Notes under the pieces: generated by a model
Database searches by the model: none
The model's input: only the letters and a program-made list of their open reading frames with translations
What the model was told of the DNA's origin: nothing
In this document: positions 36,760 through 45,720 of the stretch, one piece after another
Numbering within the stretch: position 1 is the stretch's first letter
How the letters are laid out: each line of letters opens with the position of its first letter
NCBI RefSeq assembly: GCF_008933165.1
Contig: NZ_WBVQ01000002.1
Coordinates: forward strand, 457,569-521,568
Direction: 5' to 3'
Source: Phaeocystidibacter marisrubri
GTDB lineage: Bacteria; Bacteroidota; Bacteroidia; Flavobacteriales; Schleiferiaceae
Length of the DNA: 64,000 nucleotides
Position numbers and translations under genes: made by a program

Positions 36760-37782
36760 ATGGAATTTAGCGCGAAACAACTAGCTGAACTTCTAGACGG
36801 ACGTGTAGAAGGAGATGCAGAATCGACAGTGAGCAAACTGTCTAAGATTGAAGAGGGCGGAAAAGGCTCTCTTTCGTTTTTGGCCAACCCTGCTTACGAA
36901 AAGTATATCTATACCACTACAGCTAGTATAGTTATTGTTTCAGAGGACTTTAAGCCTACGGCAGATATTAGTACAACGCTACTTCGCGTCCCGGATGCAT
37001 ACAGTGCATTTGCCAAGTTGTTGGAGATGTACAATGCCATGCGCAATAGCAAAACTGGTATTGAAAAACCCACCTTCATTTCTGAGTCTGCCAAGATTGG
37101 AAAAGACATCTATTTAGGTGCTTTTTCGAGTATTGGTGATTTCTCTTCAGTGGGCGATGGCACACGCATTCATCAAAATGTGCAGATTGGCGACAATGTG
37201 ACCATTGGTGAAAACTGCACCATTTTCCCCGGTGTAACCATCTATGCCGATTGTGAGATTGGCAACAGCGTCACCCTCCACGCCGGAGTGGTGATTGGTG
37301 CCGACGGGTTTGGATTTGCTCCGAATAGCGAGAACTCCTACGATAAGGTGGCACAAATCGGAAATGTGATTATTGAAGATCACGTGGAAATTGGAGCCAA
37401 TACCACCATAGACCGTGCAACATTAGGCTCCACGATCATCCGCAAAGGCGTGAAGCTCGACAACCTCATTCAGGTGGCTCACAATGTAGAGATTGGTGAG
37501 AACACCGTAATTGCTTCTCAATCTGGAATTGCAGGTTCTACCAAAATTGGCAAGAACTGTATGATTGGGGGTCAAGTGGGAATTGTAGGACACCTCAACA
37601 TTGGCGACAATGTTCGCATTGCGGCGCAAAGTGGCGTTTCTAAAAACATCAAAGAAGGCAAAGTGGTTCAAGGATCACCTGCCTATGATTATACCGAGTA
37701 TACCAAGTCTTACGCCGTATTCCGTAGACTACCGGATTTGGCAAAAGACCTACACCAGTTGAAGAAAACCAACGAATCATGA
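36760..37782 (+). CDS. lpxD: UDP-3-O-acylglucosamine N-acyltransferase
   Basis: The 340-residue product adds the second hydroxyacyl chain to UDP-glucosamine in lipid A synthesis. An N-terminal uridine-binding domain (~1-100) is followed by many hexapeptide repeats of the left-handed beta-helix, and the active-site His is in QVAHNVEIGENTVIASQSGIAGS. It begins the lipid A operon and overlaps lpxC/fabZ by 4 bp (ATGA). A second LpxD-like gene lies at 42614. Confidence 0.95.
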   Translation: MEFSAKQLAELLDGRVEGDAESTVSKLSKIEEGGKGSLSFLANPAYEKYIYTTTASIVIVSEDFKPTADISTTLLRVPDAYSAFAKLLEMYNAMRNSKTGIEKPTFISESAKIGKDIYLGAFSSIGDFSSVGDGTRIHQNVQIGDNVTIGENCTIFPGVTIYADCEIGNSVTLHAGVVIGADGFGFAPNSENSYDKVAQIGNVIIEDHVEIGANTTIDRATLGSTIIRKGVKLDNLIQVAHNVEIGENTVIASQSGIAGSTKIGKNCMIGGQVGIVGHLNIGDNVRIAAQSGVSKNIKEGKVVQGSPAYDYTEYTKSYAVFRRLPDLAKDLHQLKKTNES

Positions 37783-39167
37783 ACCAGCAAACCCTAAAGG
37801 CACCTGTACACATTAAAGGTGTTGGATTGCACACAGGAGTTGAGGTAGACCTCGTTCTACATCCTGCTCCAGCCGATCACGGATTCAAATTCAAACGCGT
37901 TGACCTAGATGGACAACCTGTTATTGATGCATTGGCATCTAACGTAGTTAGCACCGATCGCGGAACTACACTCACTAAAGGGGAAGCGAAGGTTTTCACT
38001 ACAGAGCACGTCCTTGCGGCGCTTGTGGGTTCTAAAATCGACAATTGTCTTCTTGAGCTAAACGCACCTGAAACCCCCATCTTAGATGGTTCTTCTCGTC
38101 CGTTTATTGAAGCCATTGCCAAAGTAGGTGTTGAAGAACAAGATGCTCCTCGAAGAGAGTTTGTCATCGACGAAGTGATTCGCTACTACAACGAAGAAGA
38201 GGATATCGAAATCATTGCCTTACCTGCTGATGAGTATCAGGTAACCGTTATGGTTGACTATCAGACTCGCGTATTGGGCAGCCAAAATGCGCACATCGAT
38301 CACATTGATGAGTTTGCCACTCAAATTGCCCCTGCTCGAACTTTCTCGTTTTTACACGAATTGGAATTCTTGCTAGACAATGGGTTGATTAAAGGTGGAG
38401 ACCTCAACAACGCGATTGTTTATGTAGATAAAGAGGTGAATGACGAGACCATGAAGAAGCTTCGCAAGGCCTTTGACAAGGACTCTGTGAAAGTGAAGCC
38501 CAATGGCATTCTCGATAACCTCGATCTCCACTTCCCAAATGAAGCCGCTCGCCACAAGCTACTCGATGTAATTGGCGATCTCGCATTGGCAGGGAGAAAC
38601 ATCCGCGGTAGAATTATCGCAACCAAGCCCGGACACAAGGCTAACACCGAATTTGCAAAGATTCTTCAGAACACCATTCGGAAAGAAGATGCTCGTCCAA
38701 AGGCTCCTAAAATTGACCTCAACGCAACTCCACATTACGATGTTGTGGAGATCATGAAGCGCTTACCTCACCGTCCACCATTCTTGTTGGTAGACCGCAT
38801 CCTCGAAATCTCTGAAAACCACGTTGTGGGCATGAAGGCGGTTACGATGAATGAAGCCTTCTTTGTAGGACACTTCCCAGGCGCCCCAGTTATGCCGGGC
38901 GTTCTTCAGATTGAAGCACTAGCGCAAGTGGGAGGTATTCTCGCACTAAGCACAGTACCCGATCCGGAAAACTACTTGACGTACTTCCTCAAAATAGACG
39001 GAGTAAAGTTCAAGCAAAAAGTTACCCCGGGCGATATGCTCACCTTCCGCTTGGAACTTACCGAACCGATTCGTCGCGGTATCGTTCAAATGCACGGACA
39101 AGTTTTTGTGGGCGAACAACTAATTACTGAGGCATCGCTGATGGCTCAGATCACTAAAGAGAAATAA
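37779..39167 (+). CDS. lpxC/fabZ: Fused UDP-3-O-acyl-GlcNAc deacetylase / 3-hydroxyacyl-ACP dehydratase
   Basis: The 462-residue product joins two enzymes. Residues ~1-310 are LpxC, a zinc deacetylase that commits to lipid A: GVGLHTG, TTEHVLAAL (zinc His), LDGSSRPF, HKLLDVIGDLALAG. Residues ~320-462 are FabZ: LPHRPPFLLVDRI with the catalytic His and GHFPGAPVMPGVLQIEALAQ with the Glu. The fusion is usual in Bacteroidota and balances use of hydroxyacyl-ACP between lipid A and fatty acids. It is coupled to lpxD by ATGA and followed by lpxA after one base. Confidence 0.97.
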   Translation: MNQQTLKAPVHIKGVGLHTGVEVDLVLHPAPADHGFKFKRVDLDGQPVIDALASNVVSTDRGTTLTKGEAKVFTTEHVLAALVGSKIDNCLLELNAPETPILDGSSRPFIEAIAKVGVEEQDAPRREFVIDEVIRYYNEEEDIEIIALPADEYQVTVMVDYQTRVLGSQNAHIDHIDEFATQIAPARTFSFLHELEFLLDNGLIKGGDLNNAIVYVDKEVNDETMKKLRKAFDKDSVKVKPNGILDNLDLHFPNEAARHKLLDVIGDLALAGRNIRGRIIATKPGHKANTEFAKILQNTIRKEDARPKAPKIDLNATPHYDVVEIMKRLPHRPPFLLVDRILEISENHVVGMKAVTMNEAFFVGHFPGAPVMPGVLQIEALAQVGGILALSTVPDPENYLTYFLKIDGVKFKQKVTPGDMLTFRLELTEPIRRGIVQMHGQVFVGEQLITEASLMAQITKEK

Positions 39168-39168
39168 T

Positions 39169-39963
39169 ATGAACCAACCACTCGCCTACGTACACCCCTC
39201 GGCTAAGATTGCCGATACGGTAGTGATTGAGCCATTTACTACGATTCACAAGAATGTGGAAATTGGTGAAGGCACTTGGATTGGTAGTAATGTCACCATA
39301 ATGGAAGGGGCGCGTATTGGGAAGAATTGTAGAATTTTTCCCGGTGCTGTTATCTCTGCCATCCCTCAAGACTTGAAATTTGAGGGGGAAGACACGACTG
39401 CTGAAGTGGGAGATGGAACCATTATTCGAGAATGTGTGACCATCAACCGAGGAACTAAGGCAGCAGGTGCTACTATTGTTGGTAAACACTGCCTCCTACA
39501 AGCCTATTCTCACATCGCACACGATTGTGTGGTAGGAGATCATGCCATCATTGTAAATGGTTGTGCCATTGCCGGGCACGTAGAAATTGGCGAGTATGCC
39601 ATCTTGGGTGGACTCTCCGCCGTTCAACAGTTCACAAAAATCGGTGCTCATGCATTTGTGGGAGGTGGGTCATTGGTTCGTAAAGATGTTCCTCCGTTCG
39701 TAAAGGCCGCTAAAGAGCCGATTTCTTACGCGGGCATCAACAGTATTGGCTTGAGAAGAAGAGGGTACGACAACGATAAGATCAACGAGATCCAGAACAT
39801 CTACCGCATTCTTTTCCAAAAGAACTTCAACGTCACTCAAGCTGCCGAAATCATTGAAGCCGATTTTGAAGCAACCAAAGAGAGAGATGAGATTCTCACC
39901 TTTATCCGCACTTCACAAACCGGTATCATGAAAGGGTTCAGCCTAACGCGTAATGCAGGTTAA
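39169..39963 (+). CDS. lpxA: UDP-N-acetylglucosamine acyltransferase
   Basis: The 264-residue left-handed beta-helix enzyme performs the first step of lipid A synthesis. The N-terminal two-thirds are hexapeptide repeats (IGEGTWIGSNVTI, IGKNCRIFPGAVI); the catalytic His is in YSHIAHDCVVGDHAI; GGLSAVQQFTKIGAHAFVGGGS and NSIGLRRRG are LpxA signatures. The C-terminal helical part is complete. Its end overlaps the next gene (ABC ATPase) by 11 bp. Confidence 0.97.
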   Translation: MNQPLAYVHPSAKIADTVVIEPFTTIHKNVEIGEGTWIGSNVTIMEGARIGKNCRIFPGAVISAIPQDLKFEGEDTTAEVGDGTIIRECVTINRGTKAAGATIVGKHCLLQAYSHIAHDCVVGDHAIIVNGCAIAGHVEIGEYAILGGLSAVQQFTKIGAHAFVGGGSLVRKDVPPFVKAAKEPISYAGINSIGLRRRGYDNDKINEIQNIYRILFQKNFNVTQAAEIIEADFEATKERDEILTFIRTSQTGIMKGFSLTRNAG

Positions 39964-40570
39964 GCTCGAAGACATCGGTAAAAAATACGACCGACATTTC
40001 GTTTTTCGCGGAGTGTCGGTCGATCTTTTTCCAGACACCCGCGTAGCCATTCTTGGCGGTAACGGCTCTGGAAAGAGTACCCTACTGAAAGTAATTTCCG
40101 GTAGTCTTACAGCTACCACCGGAAAGCTCAGCATTATAGACGATTCTGGCGCATCTATTCCCGTGATGGATTACATGCGAAAAGTGGCCTTTACAGGTCC
40201 ATATACCGAGGTTATCGAGGAATTCAACCTCAGAGAAATCGTCGATTTTCAATCTAAATTCCGCCCTTGGAGAAACAACCTGAGCAATGAGGATGTGGTG
40301 GAATTGACGGGATTGAAGAAAGTATCTGAACGCAGTATTGCCAACTTCTCTTCAGGCATGCGTCAACGCGTTCGTTTGGCTCTGGCCATTTTAGCCGATA
40401 CTCCAATTCTACTCTTAGATGAACCCACCAGTAATTTGGACGCAAAGGCGATGAAGTGGTTTCACGAATTGTTGGAACAACACATTGAGAATCGAATACT
40501 TTGCGTAGGTTCAAATCATCAATCGGCGGAAATTGCCCTTTGCACAAGCGAAATCAATCTGACTAAATGA
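39953..40570 (+). CDS. ABC transporter ATP-binding protein
   Basis: The 205-residue single ATPase domain has Walker A GGNGSGKST, signature FSSGMRQR and Walker B ILLLDEPTSNLD. It is short, as are ATPases of small exporters, and no permease gene is adjacent, so its partner is elsewhere. Its start lies inside lpxA and its end overlaps the following membrane protein by 4 bp (ATGA), so it belongs to the lipid A operon. The family is sure, the substrate is not. Confidence 0.88.
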   Translation: MQVKLEDIGKKYDRHFVFRGVSVDLFPDTRVAILGGNGSGKSTLLKVISGSLTATTGKLSIIDDSGASIPVMDYMRKVAFTGPYTEVIEEFNLREIVDFQSKFRPWRNNLSNEDVVELTGLKKVSERSIANFSSGMRQRVRLALAILADTPILLLDEPTSNLDAKAMKWFHELLEQHIENRILCVGSNHQSAEIALCTSEINLTK

Positions 40571-42009
40571 AAGTAGAAGCGAAGAAGAGAATGGACCTCA
40601 TCCTTTGGGTGATTTCTACCTTCTTCATTTTTGCTACCCTACTCCTCCACTCCCCTTGGCGCGATGAAGGGCAGGCTATTATGCTGGCTCAAGATGCTAC
40701 CGGATTCTGGGACCTTATTCAACGCATTCGTTGGGAAGGTCATCCTATGCTTTGGTTTCTCATTGCGAAAGCGGCTGGCCCTAGTATTACTCCTCTCATT
40801 CACGGATTAATTGCGGTATTGACCAATGCCATCATCGTATTTAAGAGCAAGTGGCCTGCGTGGATGCGTTGGACACTCCCCTTATCCTTCTACTTTGTGT
40901 TTGAATACGCTGTGATATCCAGAGATTACGCCATTGGTGTGCTTCTCCTATTTACAGCGGTCAGCCTTTGGAAAGGCAAGCACAGAAATCGAATGAATGG
41001 AGCTTTCATACTCTTGCTTCTCGCTACACAAGCCAACTTCTTTTCAGCGCTTTTAGCTGGAGTGCTCGGCTTGCTCATGCTCCTCGAAAATCCGAAAGAC
41101 AAAAATTGGTACTGGCGCATTCCTCTTGCCCTGTTTGTTCTGATCTTCACAGCCTATCAACTCACTCCTCCCGAAACCGGAGGATTTGCAAGTGAACGCA
41201 GTTTTGACTTCGACAAACTACAGCATGCTACACAGATGTTCACTGGGGGAACCCCTCTTCCTGTTTACCTCACTCCATCGACTCCTGCCATCAGCATCCT
41301 TTTTTTTACGAATGGAATTAGTCTGCTAGTCGCACTCGGTCTACTCTCATTTATGACGCTCACATTGAGAAAGGTGTCGCATCAAATGGCATTCGCGATT
41401 GTTTCATTCGTCATACTTCTCTTCTGCAGCATGGTATTGGTTGGCTTTGCAAGACACCTTGGGCACATTTGGATCTTCTACCTCCTTTTGCTCTTTGTAG
41501 AAAGCAGGGAAGGCATTGAAATTCGCCCCACAATTTTATTGAAGCTATTGGTGGCCGGCCAACTTGTTGGCGGACTGACACATTTGGTGTTCGAATACAT
41601 TACCCCCTATTCGGAATCCAGAGGAATGGCCGACTACTTAGAGAATAAAAACATTCCCGCACAACGCACTGCTGTATTCCCTGCCGCCTATGGAGCAGGC
41701 ATCAGCCTGCTATCGGGCGAAGCCTACTACCAACCCGACATGGACACCAGCATGACTCACATTATTTGGAATCCAGATAGTCAGGCCGACTACTACCCAA
41801 AAGATGTTTTGAGGAGATTATTTGAAAGGTACCAGGAGGGTGAGGTCTATTTGATCACGCCCATCAACATGACCTATGAAAACGCTCGGAGCATAAATCC
41901 TTGGAAACCCATTCTTCAACCTGAAGAAATTAATACCCACAGCGAGTCCGGTTTTGCCGAAAGTTTTCACCTCTATAAAATCCAGTTAGACTCTCTGTCA
42001 AAACCCTAG
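40567..42009 (+). CDS. Polytopic membrane protein, GT39/GT83-like
   Basis: The 480-residue protein has ten or more membrane helices and a large C-terminal periplasmic part. The first loop after helix 1 (HSPWRDEGQA, then WEGHPMLWF) resembles the acidic periplasmic loop of lipid-linked glycosyltransferases of the PMT/ArnT (GT39/GT83) fold. I infer transfer of a sugar or similar group from a lipid carrier to an envelope target. The match is short, so the function is uncertain. Overlap with the ABC ATPase gene by ATGA indicates co-translation. Confidence 0.6.
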   Translation: MKVEAKKRMDLILWVISTFFIFATLLLHSPWRDEGQAIMLAQDATGFWDLIQRIRWEGHPMLWFLIAKAAGPSITPLIHGLIAVLTNAIIVFKSKWPAWMRWTLPLSFYFVFEYAVISRDYAIGVLLLFTAVSLWKGKHRNRMNGAFILLLLATQANFFSALLAGVLGLLMLLENPKDKNWYWRIPLALFVLIFTAYQLTPPETGGFASERSFDFDKLQHATQMFTGGTPLPVYLTPSTPAISILFFTNGISLLVALGLLSFMTLTLRKVSHQMAFAIVSFVILLFCSMVLVGFARHLGHIWIFYLLLLFVESREGIEIRPTILLKLLVAGQLVGGLTHLVFEYITPYSESRGMADYLENKNIPAQRTAVFPAAYGAGISLLSGEAYYQPDMDTSMTHIIWNPDSQADYYPKDVLRRLFERYQEGEVYLITPINMTYENARSINPWKPILQPEEINTHSESGFAESFHLYKIQLDSLSKP

Positions 42010-42020
42010 AGTAAAAGCTC

Positions 42021-42028
42021 TATTTTTG
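42021..42028 (+). promoter_or_regulatory. -7 box for efp
   Basis: TAttTTTG, a perfect match, 17 bp before the efp ATG at 42046. Confidence 0.55.
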
Positions 42029-42045
42029 CTACACAAACAGATATT

Positions 42046-42612
42046 ATGGCAAGTACTTCAGATATCCGCAATGGGATGTGCATCACGTACAACAACGACC
42101 CATTCCAAATTGTAGAATTCCTTCATGTGAAGCCGGGAAAAGGCAATGCATTTGTTCGCACCAAGATGCGTAACCTCAACACAGGTAGAATGCTCGAGCA
42201 CACCTTCCCTGCAGGTACTAAAATTGAAGAAGTACGAGTTGAAACTCGTCGCTATCAATACCTCTACAACGACCAAGACGGTTTCCATTTCATGAACATG
42301 GACACCTATGAGCAAATTACGCTTCAAAAAGACTTGATCAATGCTCCAGAGTTCTTGAAAGACGGCATGGAGACCAGCATTCTTTATCACACCGATGAAG
42401 ATCGTCCGCTTTCATGCGAGCTTCCTGCCACCGTTGTTCTTGAAATCACTTACAGCGAGCCGGGCCTAAAAGGAAACACTGCAACGAACGCTACTAAACC
42501 TGCCACACTAGAAACAGGTGCCGAAGTTCGCGTTCCTCTCTTCATTGAAACTGGAGAGAAGATTGTAGTTGATACAACAACAGGAGCTTACAAAGAGCGC
42601 GCAAAAGAATAA
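42046..42612 (+). CDS. efp: Translation elongation factor P
   Basis: The 188-residue protein relieves ribosome stalling at polyproline. The N-terminal KOW-like domain has HVKPGKGNAFVRTK with Lys32 at the tip, the position that receives modification in other bacteria; the conserved C-terminal EF-P block VPLFIETGEKIVVDTTTGAYKER is present. It has its own -7 box inside the lipid A block and is followed by the second lpxD-like gene after one base. Confidence 0.97.
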   Translation: MASTSDIRNGMCITYNNDPFQIVEFLHVKPGKGNAFVRTKMRNLNTGRMLEHTFPAGTKIEEVRVETRRYQYLYNDQDGFHFMNMDTYEQITLQKDLINAPEFLKDGMETSILYHTDEDRPLSCELPATVVLEITYSEPGLKGNTATNATKPATLETGAEVRVPLFIETGEKIVVDTTTGAYKERAKE

Positions 42613-42613
42613 T

Positions 42614-43543
42614 ATGAGATTTCCGGAACCAAGAACACTCGCAGATTTAGCCGAATGGTTAAACTGCACCTTTGTGGGGCACCCCGACCACGAAATTACC
42701 GGCATCAATGAAATACACGTAGTAGAAACGGGTGATCTCGTATTTGTAGATCACCCGAAATACTACGACAAGGCATTGAATTCTGCGGCAACCACTATTC
42801 TGATCAACAAAGAAGTGGAAGCGCCAGAAGGCAAAGGTCTCTTGGTTTCCGATGATCCCTTTCGCGATTTTAACCGAATCACTCGCTTTTACAAGCCCTT
42901 CCAAGCTGCATCAAAGTCCATCGCAGACGACCTCATAGTTGGGGAAGGAACCATCATTCAGCCCGGTACATTTATCGGTAAGAATGTCGTGATTGGAAAA
43001 GACTGTGTGATCCACGCGAATGTCACTATTTATGGCGATTGCACCATTGGCGATCGCGTTACCATCCACGCTGGAACCGTACTAGGAAGCTCTGCTTTCT
43101 ACTACAAAAAGCGTCCAGAAGGATATGACCCATTGGTTAGTGGCGGTGATATCCGCTTAGAAGACGACGTAGAGTTGGGCGCTTCTTGCACCATTGATCG
43201 CGGCGTTTCTGGAACCACCATCATAGGCAAGGGAAGCAAGTTGGACAACAACGTCCACATTGGTCACGACACTCAAATTGGACAGAACTGTCTATTTGCC
43301 TCACAGGTTGGCGTAGCTGGCTGTGTAATTGTGGAAGACAACGTCACCTTATGGGGACAAGTCGGCGTCACCAGTGGAATTACCCTAGGTAAAGGCTGTG
43401 TTGTCCTTGCCCAGTCCGGTATTTCTAAATCCCTTGAAGGAGGCAAAACCTACTTTGGCTACCCTGCAGAAGATGCCCGCAAAAAGTACCGCGAAATGGC
43501 TTCATTACGAATTTTGCCAGAGATTATTGAAAAGCTGGGATAG
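42614..43543 (+). CDS. LpxD-like UDP-3-O-acylglucosamine N-acyltransferase, second copy
   Basis: The start at 42614 (MRFPEPRTLADLAEWL) is chosen; the frame extends 45 nt upstream into efp. The ~309-residue product has a short LpxD-type N-terminal domain and hexapeptide repeats (IGEGTIIQPGTFIGKNVVIG-like blocks), with the catalytic-site equivalent VHIGHDTQIGQNC and QVGVAGC. It differs clearly from LpxD at 36760. The two may acylate different sugars or chains, or one may act outside lipid A. Such an efp-lpxD2 pair is, as I recall, common in Flavobacteriia. Confidence 0.85.
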   Translation: MRFPEPRTLADLAEWLNCTFVGHPDHEITGINEIHVVETGDLVFVDHPKYYDKALNSAATTILINKEVEAPEGKGLLVSDDPFRDFNRITRFYKPFQAASKSIADDLIVGEGTIIQPGTFIGKNVVIGKDCVIHANVTIYGDCTIGDRVTIHAGTVLGSSAFYYKKRPEGYDPLVSGGDIRLEDDVELGASCTIDRGVSGTTIIGKGSKLDNNVHIGHDTQIGQNCLFASQVGVAGCVIVEDNVTLWGQVGVTSGITLGKGCVVLAQSGISKSLEGGKTYFGYPAEDARKKYREMASLRILPEIIEKLG

Positions 43544-43630
43544 GTTGGATTTTGAGGGTTAGTGAAAGCTCCTCGCAAGAGTGACCAGTTACTAGCCCCC
43601 ATACTTCTACCTTACATTGATGATTTCAAC

Positions 43631-44062
43631 CTAACCACCTAATCGTCTTTTAATCCCATTTAACGAGGCCATGTAAAGTGAATCAGTGGAGATTAGTTGG
43701 TGCTGTTCGATGAAGTACAGTGTAGCTTCAATTCCAACCAACGTATAAACCGAAGAGCTCCCTTCACTTTTAATTACTTCTACACGATACGATCCAAACG
43801 GATAATGTTCACCACCATCGATTTTGGATTCGGTGGCTAAGGTTGAATCAAAAAAAATCGCCAATTCGGTGATTGTTTCTTTCGATACCACCAAAACATC
43901 TTTGAATTCAAAGGGGTCTGTCTTTGCATCCTCATCACAAGTCAATTCAAGGGTAGGCATGGGCTTATCCATCGGACCTAAAGGACTGATGACAATCTTT
44001 TGTGTGGTACATGAACTGAAGATCAATCCCAAAAGCCACATGAATTTCAAGTTTCTAATCAT
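43631..44062 (-). CDS. Lipoprotein, 143 residues (candidate immunity protein of the RHS array)
   Basis: Start at 44062 (MIRNLKFMW), giving a lipoprotein signal with lipobox (IFSSC) and the modified Cys at residue 18. The frame upstream to 44086 lacks signal features. The mature part has a Cys and an acidic segment (LTCDEDAKTDPF); no family is recognised. Its ATG overlaps by 4 bases (ATGA) the stop of a 58-codon open stretch that shares a nucleotide block with the toxin tail of the giant RHS gene. I infer an envelope-anchored immunity protein left behind by a lost toxin; this is a hypothesis from position and pattern. Confidence 0.6.
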   Translation of the reverse strand: MIRNLKFMWLLGLIFSSCTTQKIVISPLGPMDKPMPTLELTCDEDAKTDPFEFKDVLVVSKETITELAIFFDSTLATESKIDGGEHYPFGSYRVEVIKSEGSSSVYTLVGIEATLYFIEQHQLISTDSLYMASLNGIKRRLGG

Positions 44063-44235
44063 CGCAAATCGGCTGACTTGAAGCATTGTGTTTTGATGTA
44101 TCTCTTGGAAGATAAGTAAATTGGAGAAGTGGGTACCCGCGCGATTACACTTACTGGTTTTAGGAGAGGAAGTCGAATTGCTGGACCGTCAAAATTATTT
44201 TCGATAGACGACATCGGGAAGCCTTCACCATAAGC
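44059..44235 (-). pseudogene. Orphan toxin-tail fragment before the 143-aa lipoprotein
   Basis: A 58-codon open stretch on the minus strand, bounded upstream by an in-frame TGA and ending with a TGA that overlaps the next ATG. It contains MSSIENNFDGPAI. The giant RHS tail has MSSIVSNFDGQEI. The nucleotides match too: by eye, ~33 of 39 positions at 44174-44213 are the same as at 48057-48096, including a 13-base exact run. After that block the two diverge. No start codon or RHS core precedes it, so it is a remnant at best. Confidence 0.45.
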
Positions 44236-44300
44236 TCACCTATTTCAATATTGATTTCCGCAGGGTGAAGAACATTAAATAGGAAATCCCTCTAAAAACT

Positions 44301-44774
44301 CTACCAATACTTTCTTTTCAAAGCTGTTACAACAACTGCGATTTCATAGAATTCAGGTGAAAACTCAAAAGAGTATACGCCGAATCGAGCATAATAAGTA
44401 TGCGTAGAGTAAACGACCCCATTTATACTCCTCTCCATTTTCAAGCTTTGACTAGGCTCTCCATCGCCTCCAATAAATTCAGAAGCTATGATTAAGCCTT
44501 CACATTCAACATGTGATACCAGACTATCAAGTTTTTCTATTATTTCAGGCTCAAATACACTTATTTCTTTGAAAAAAGATGTGTCTTGACTATCGAAATA
44601 CCCTAACGATGTCATCCTAATAGTGTCGCCTTCCGTGTTAAAACGCAAGGTTACGCTTAATGGAATGTTTGGATGGATATACTCAATAAACAACTGTTCT
44701 TCTAAGAGTTTCTGTGCTTTGACAGAACACCCCAAAATCAACACTGCACCTATTGTTGCTAATACATTCTTCAT
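44301..44774 (-). CDS. Exported protein, 157 residues (candidate immunity protein)
   Basis: The product starts MKNVLATIGAVLILGCSVKAQ: either a lipobox (LILGC, Cys16) or a signal-peptidase I site after AKAQ-like VKAQ. The mature part is acidic with several aromatic residues and ends ALKRKYW. No known family is recognised. Immediately upstream on the same strand is a fragment reading NNPVLLSEPDGRYPVYN, the typical end of an RHS core, so the gene sits where an immunity gene would be after the toxin tail has been lost. The assignment rests only on context. Confidence 0.6.
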   Translation of the reverse strand: MKNVLATIGAVLILGCSVKAQKLLEEQLFIEYIHPNIPLSVTLRFNTEGDTIRMTSLGYFDSQDTSFFKEISVFEPEIIEKLDSLVSHVECEGLIIASEFIGGDGEPSQSLKMERSINGVVYSTHTYYARFGVYSFEFSPEFYEIAVVVTALKRKYW

Positions 44775-44775
44775 T

Positions 44776-44823
44776 ATAAACAGGATATCTACCGTCCGGC
44801 TCAGAGAGCAATACAGGATTGTT
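44776..44823 (-). pseudogene. End of an RHS core (remnant)
   Basis: Minus-strand frame reads NNPVLLSEPDGRYPV, which corresponds to the NNNPINLVDPNG at the end of the giant protein's RHS core (near 48315-48350). The frame is short and not preceded by further RHS sequence. It ends at the start of the 157-residue gene. Confidence 0.5.
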
Positions 44824-44930
44824 CGGCAAACTCCCCTTTTTCAATTCAATCTGCAATTAATGCATCTTGATTATTAAACAGTTAAGAGCTAGCACGTACG
44901 TCATACCCTATTTTATTAAATTTCCTCGTA

Positions 44931-45560
44931 CTAATCATTTACAGAAGATGGATAAATAAAAGTGCCTGGATATTGTGAATAATTCAGAAACGCAAGTAAT
45001 ACAACTTCCTCTACGGGATAATCAAGTTGGTATGTGCTTGAGCCATCAATAGCATTATGGGCTATTTCCGCTTGAAGTAGCAAAGGTGAAATCTGCCTAA
45101 ATACTTCTTCGAAAACAGAATTATGGAAGTCACCCGATGTGATTTCTACGTAGTACTTCTTATCAGTCTCCGCATTGTATACCTCTATCCAATCTATCGA
45201 AGGATTGACTAGATCATTGCGATCGATAGCACTAAGTGTTGAATTATTCTCAACACTATCAATAAACTCTTTCAGTACTCTTTTAATTTTTCGATTTCGT
45301 ACGGAAATGAACTCATCATATTGATTACTACTCCCTCTGATTACCTTTAGCGTAAATTCATCATCAATGTCTGTTGTAATTATTTGATCAACATTGCCTT
45401 CAGAAAAGCTAATATGAACGGCACAATAGGAAGTATTCAACCTTTGAAACTCACCTATATAATGTAGAATTTTAGATTCTGCATTTATTGATGAGTTGTT
45501 TTCATTTTTGCGAAATCCACAACTCATCAAGAGGCAGATTAATACAATTTGGATTTTCAT
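44931..45560 (-). CDS. Lipoprotein, 209 residues (candidate immunity protein)
   Basis: The start at 45560 begins MKIQIVLICLLMSC, a short lipoprotein signal with Cys14. The mature part is Asn/Ser-rich near the anchor (NENNSSINAESK), then an acidic alpha/beta-looking domain (e.g. ITTDIDDEFTLKVI). No family is recognised. A toxin-tail-like open stretch ends 11 bp upstream on the same strand. The base composition is AT-rich compared with the neighbouring core genes, as for the whole 43.6-47.6 kb segment. Inference: immunity protein of an orphan module. Confidence 0.6.
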   Translation of the reverse strand: MKIQIVLICLLMSCGFRKNENNSSINAESKILHYIGEFQRLNTSYCAVHISFSEGNVDQIITTDIDDEFTLKVIRGSSNQYDEFISVRNRKIKRVLKEFIDSVENNSTLSAIDRNDLVNPSIDWIEVYNAETDKKYYVEITSGDFHNSVFEEVFRQISPLLLQAEIAHNAIDGSSTYQLDYPVEEVVLLAFLNYSQYPGTFIYPSSVND

Positions 45561-45571
45561 TTCAAAGCTTT

Positions 45572-45658
45572 TTAGTCTGCATGATGTTCTCCAACTCCTC
45601 CAAGATAATATGGATCACCCCAAGATGCACCGGATCGAAAGAGAGCTCCAAGCCATGA
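45572..45658 (-). pseudogene. Short toxin-tail-like fragment before the 209-aa lipoprotein
   Basis: A 28-codon frame on the minus strand bounded by TAG upstream, ending with TAA at 45572-45574, 11 bp before the lipoprotein ATG. It reads SGASWGDPYYLGGVGEHHAD at the end, which looks like the C-terminus of a real protein (Gly/aromatic/His-rich). It has no start codon. Being so short it could be chance; its position, matching the other modules, is the main support. Confidence 0.3.
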
Positions 45659-45720
45659 CTAATGACCTATAGCCTATGCTTGTCTGACTCTAGTTATCTG
45701 TTGAACATAAAAACACACTA

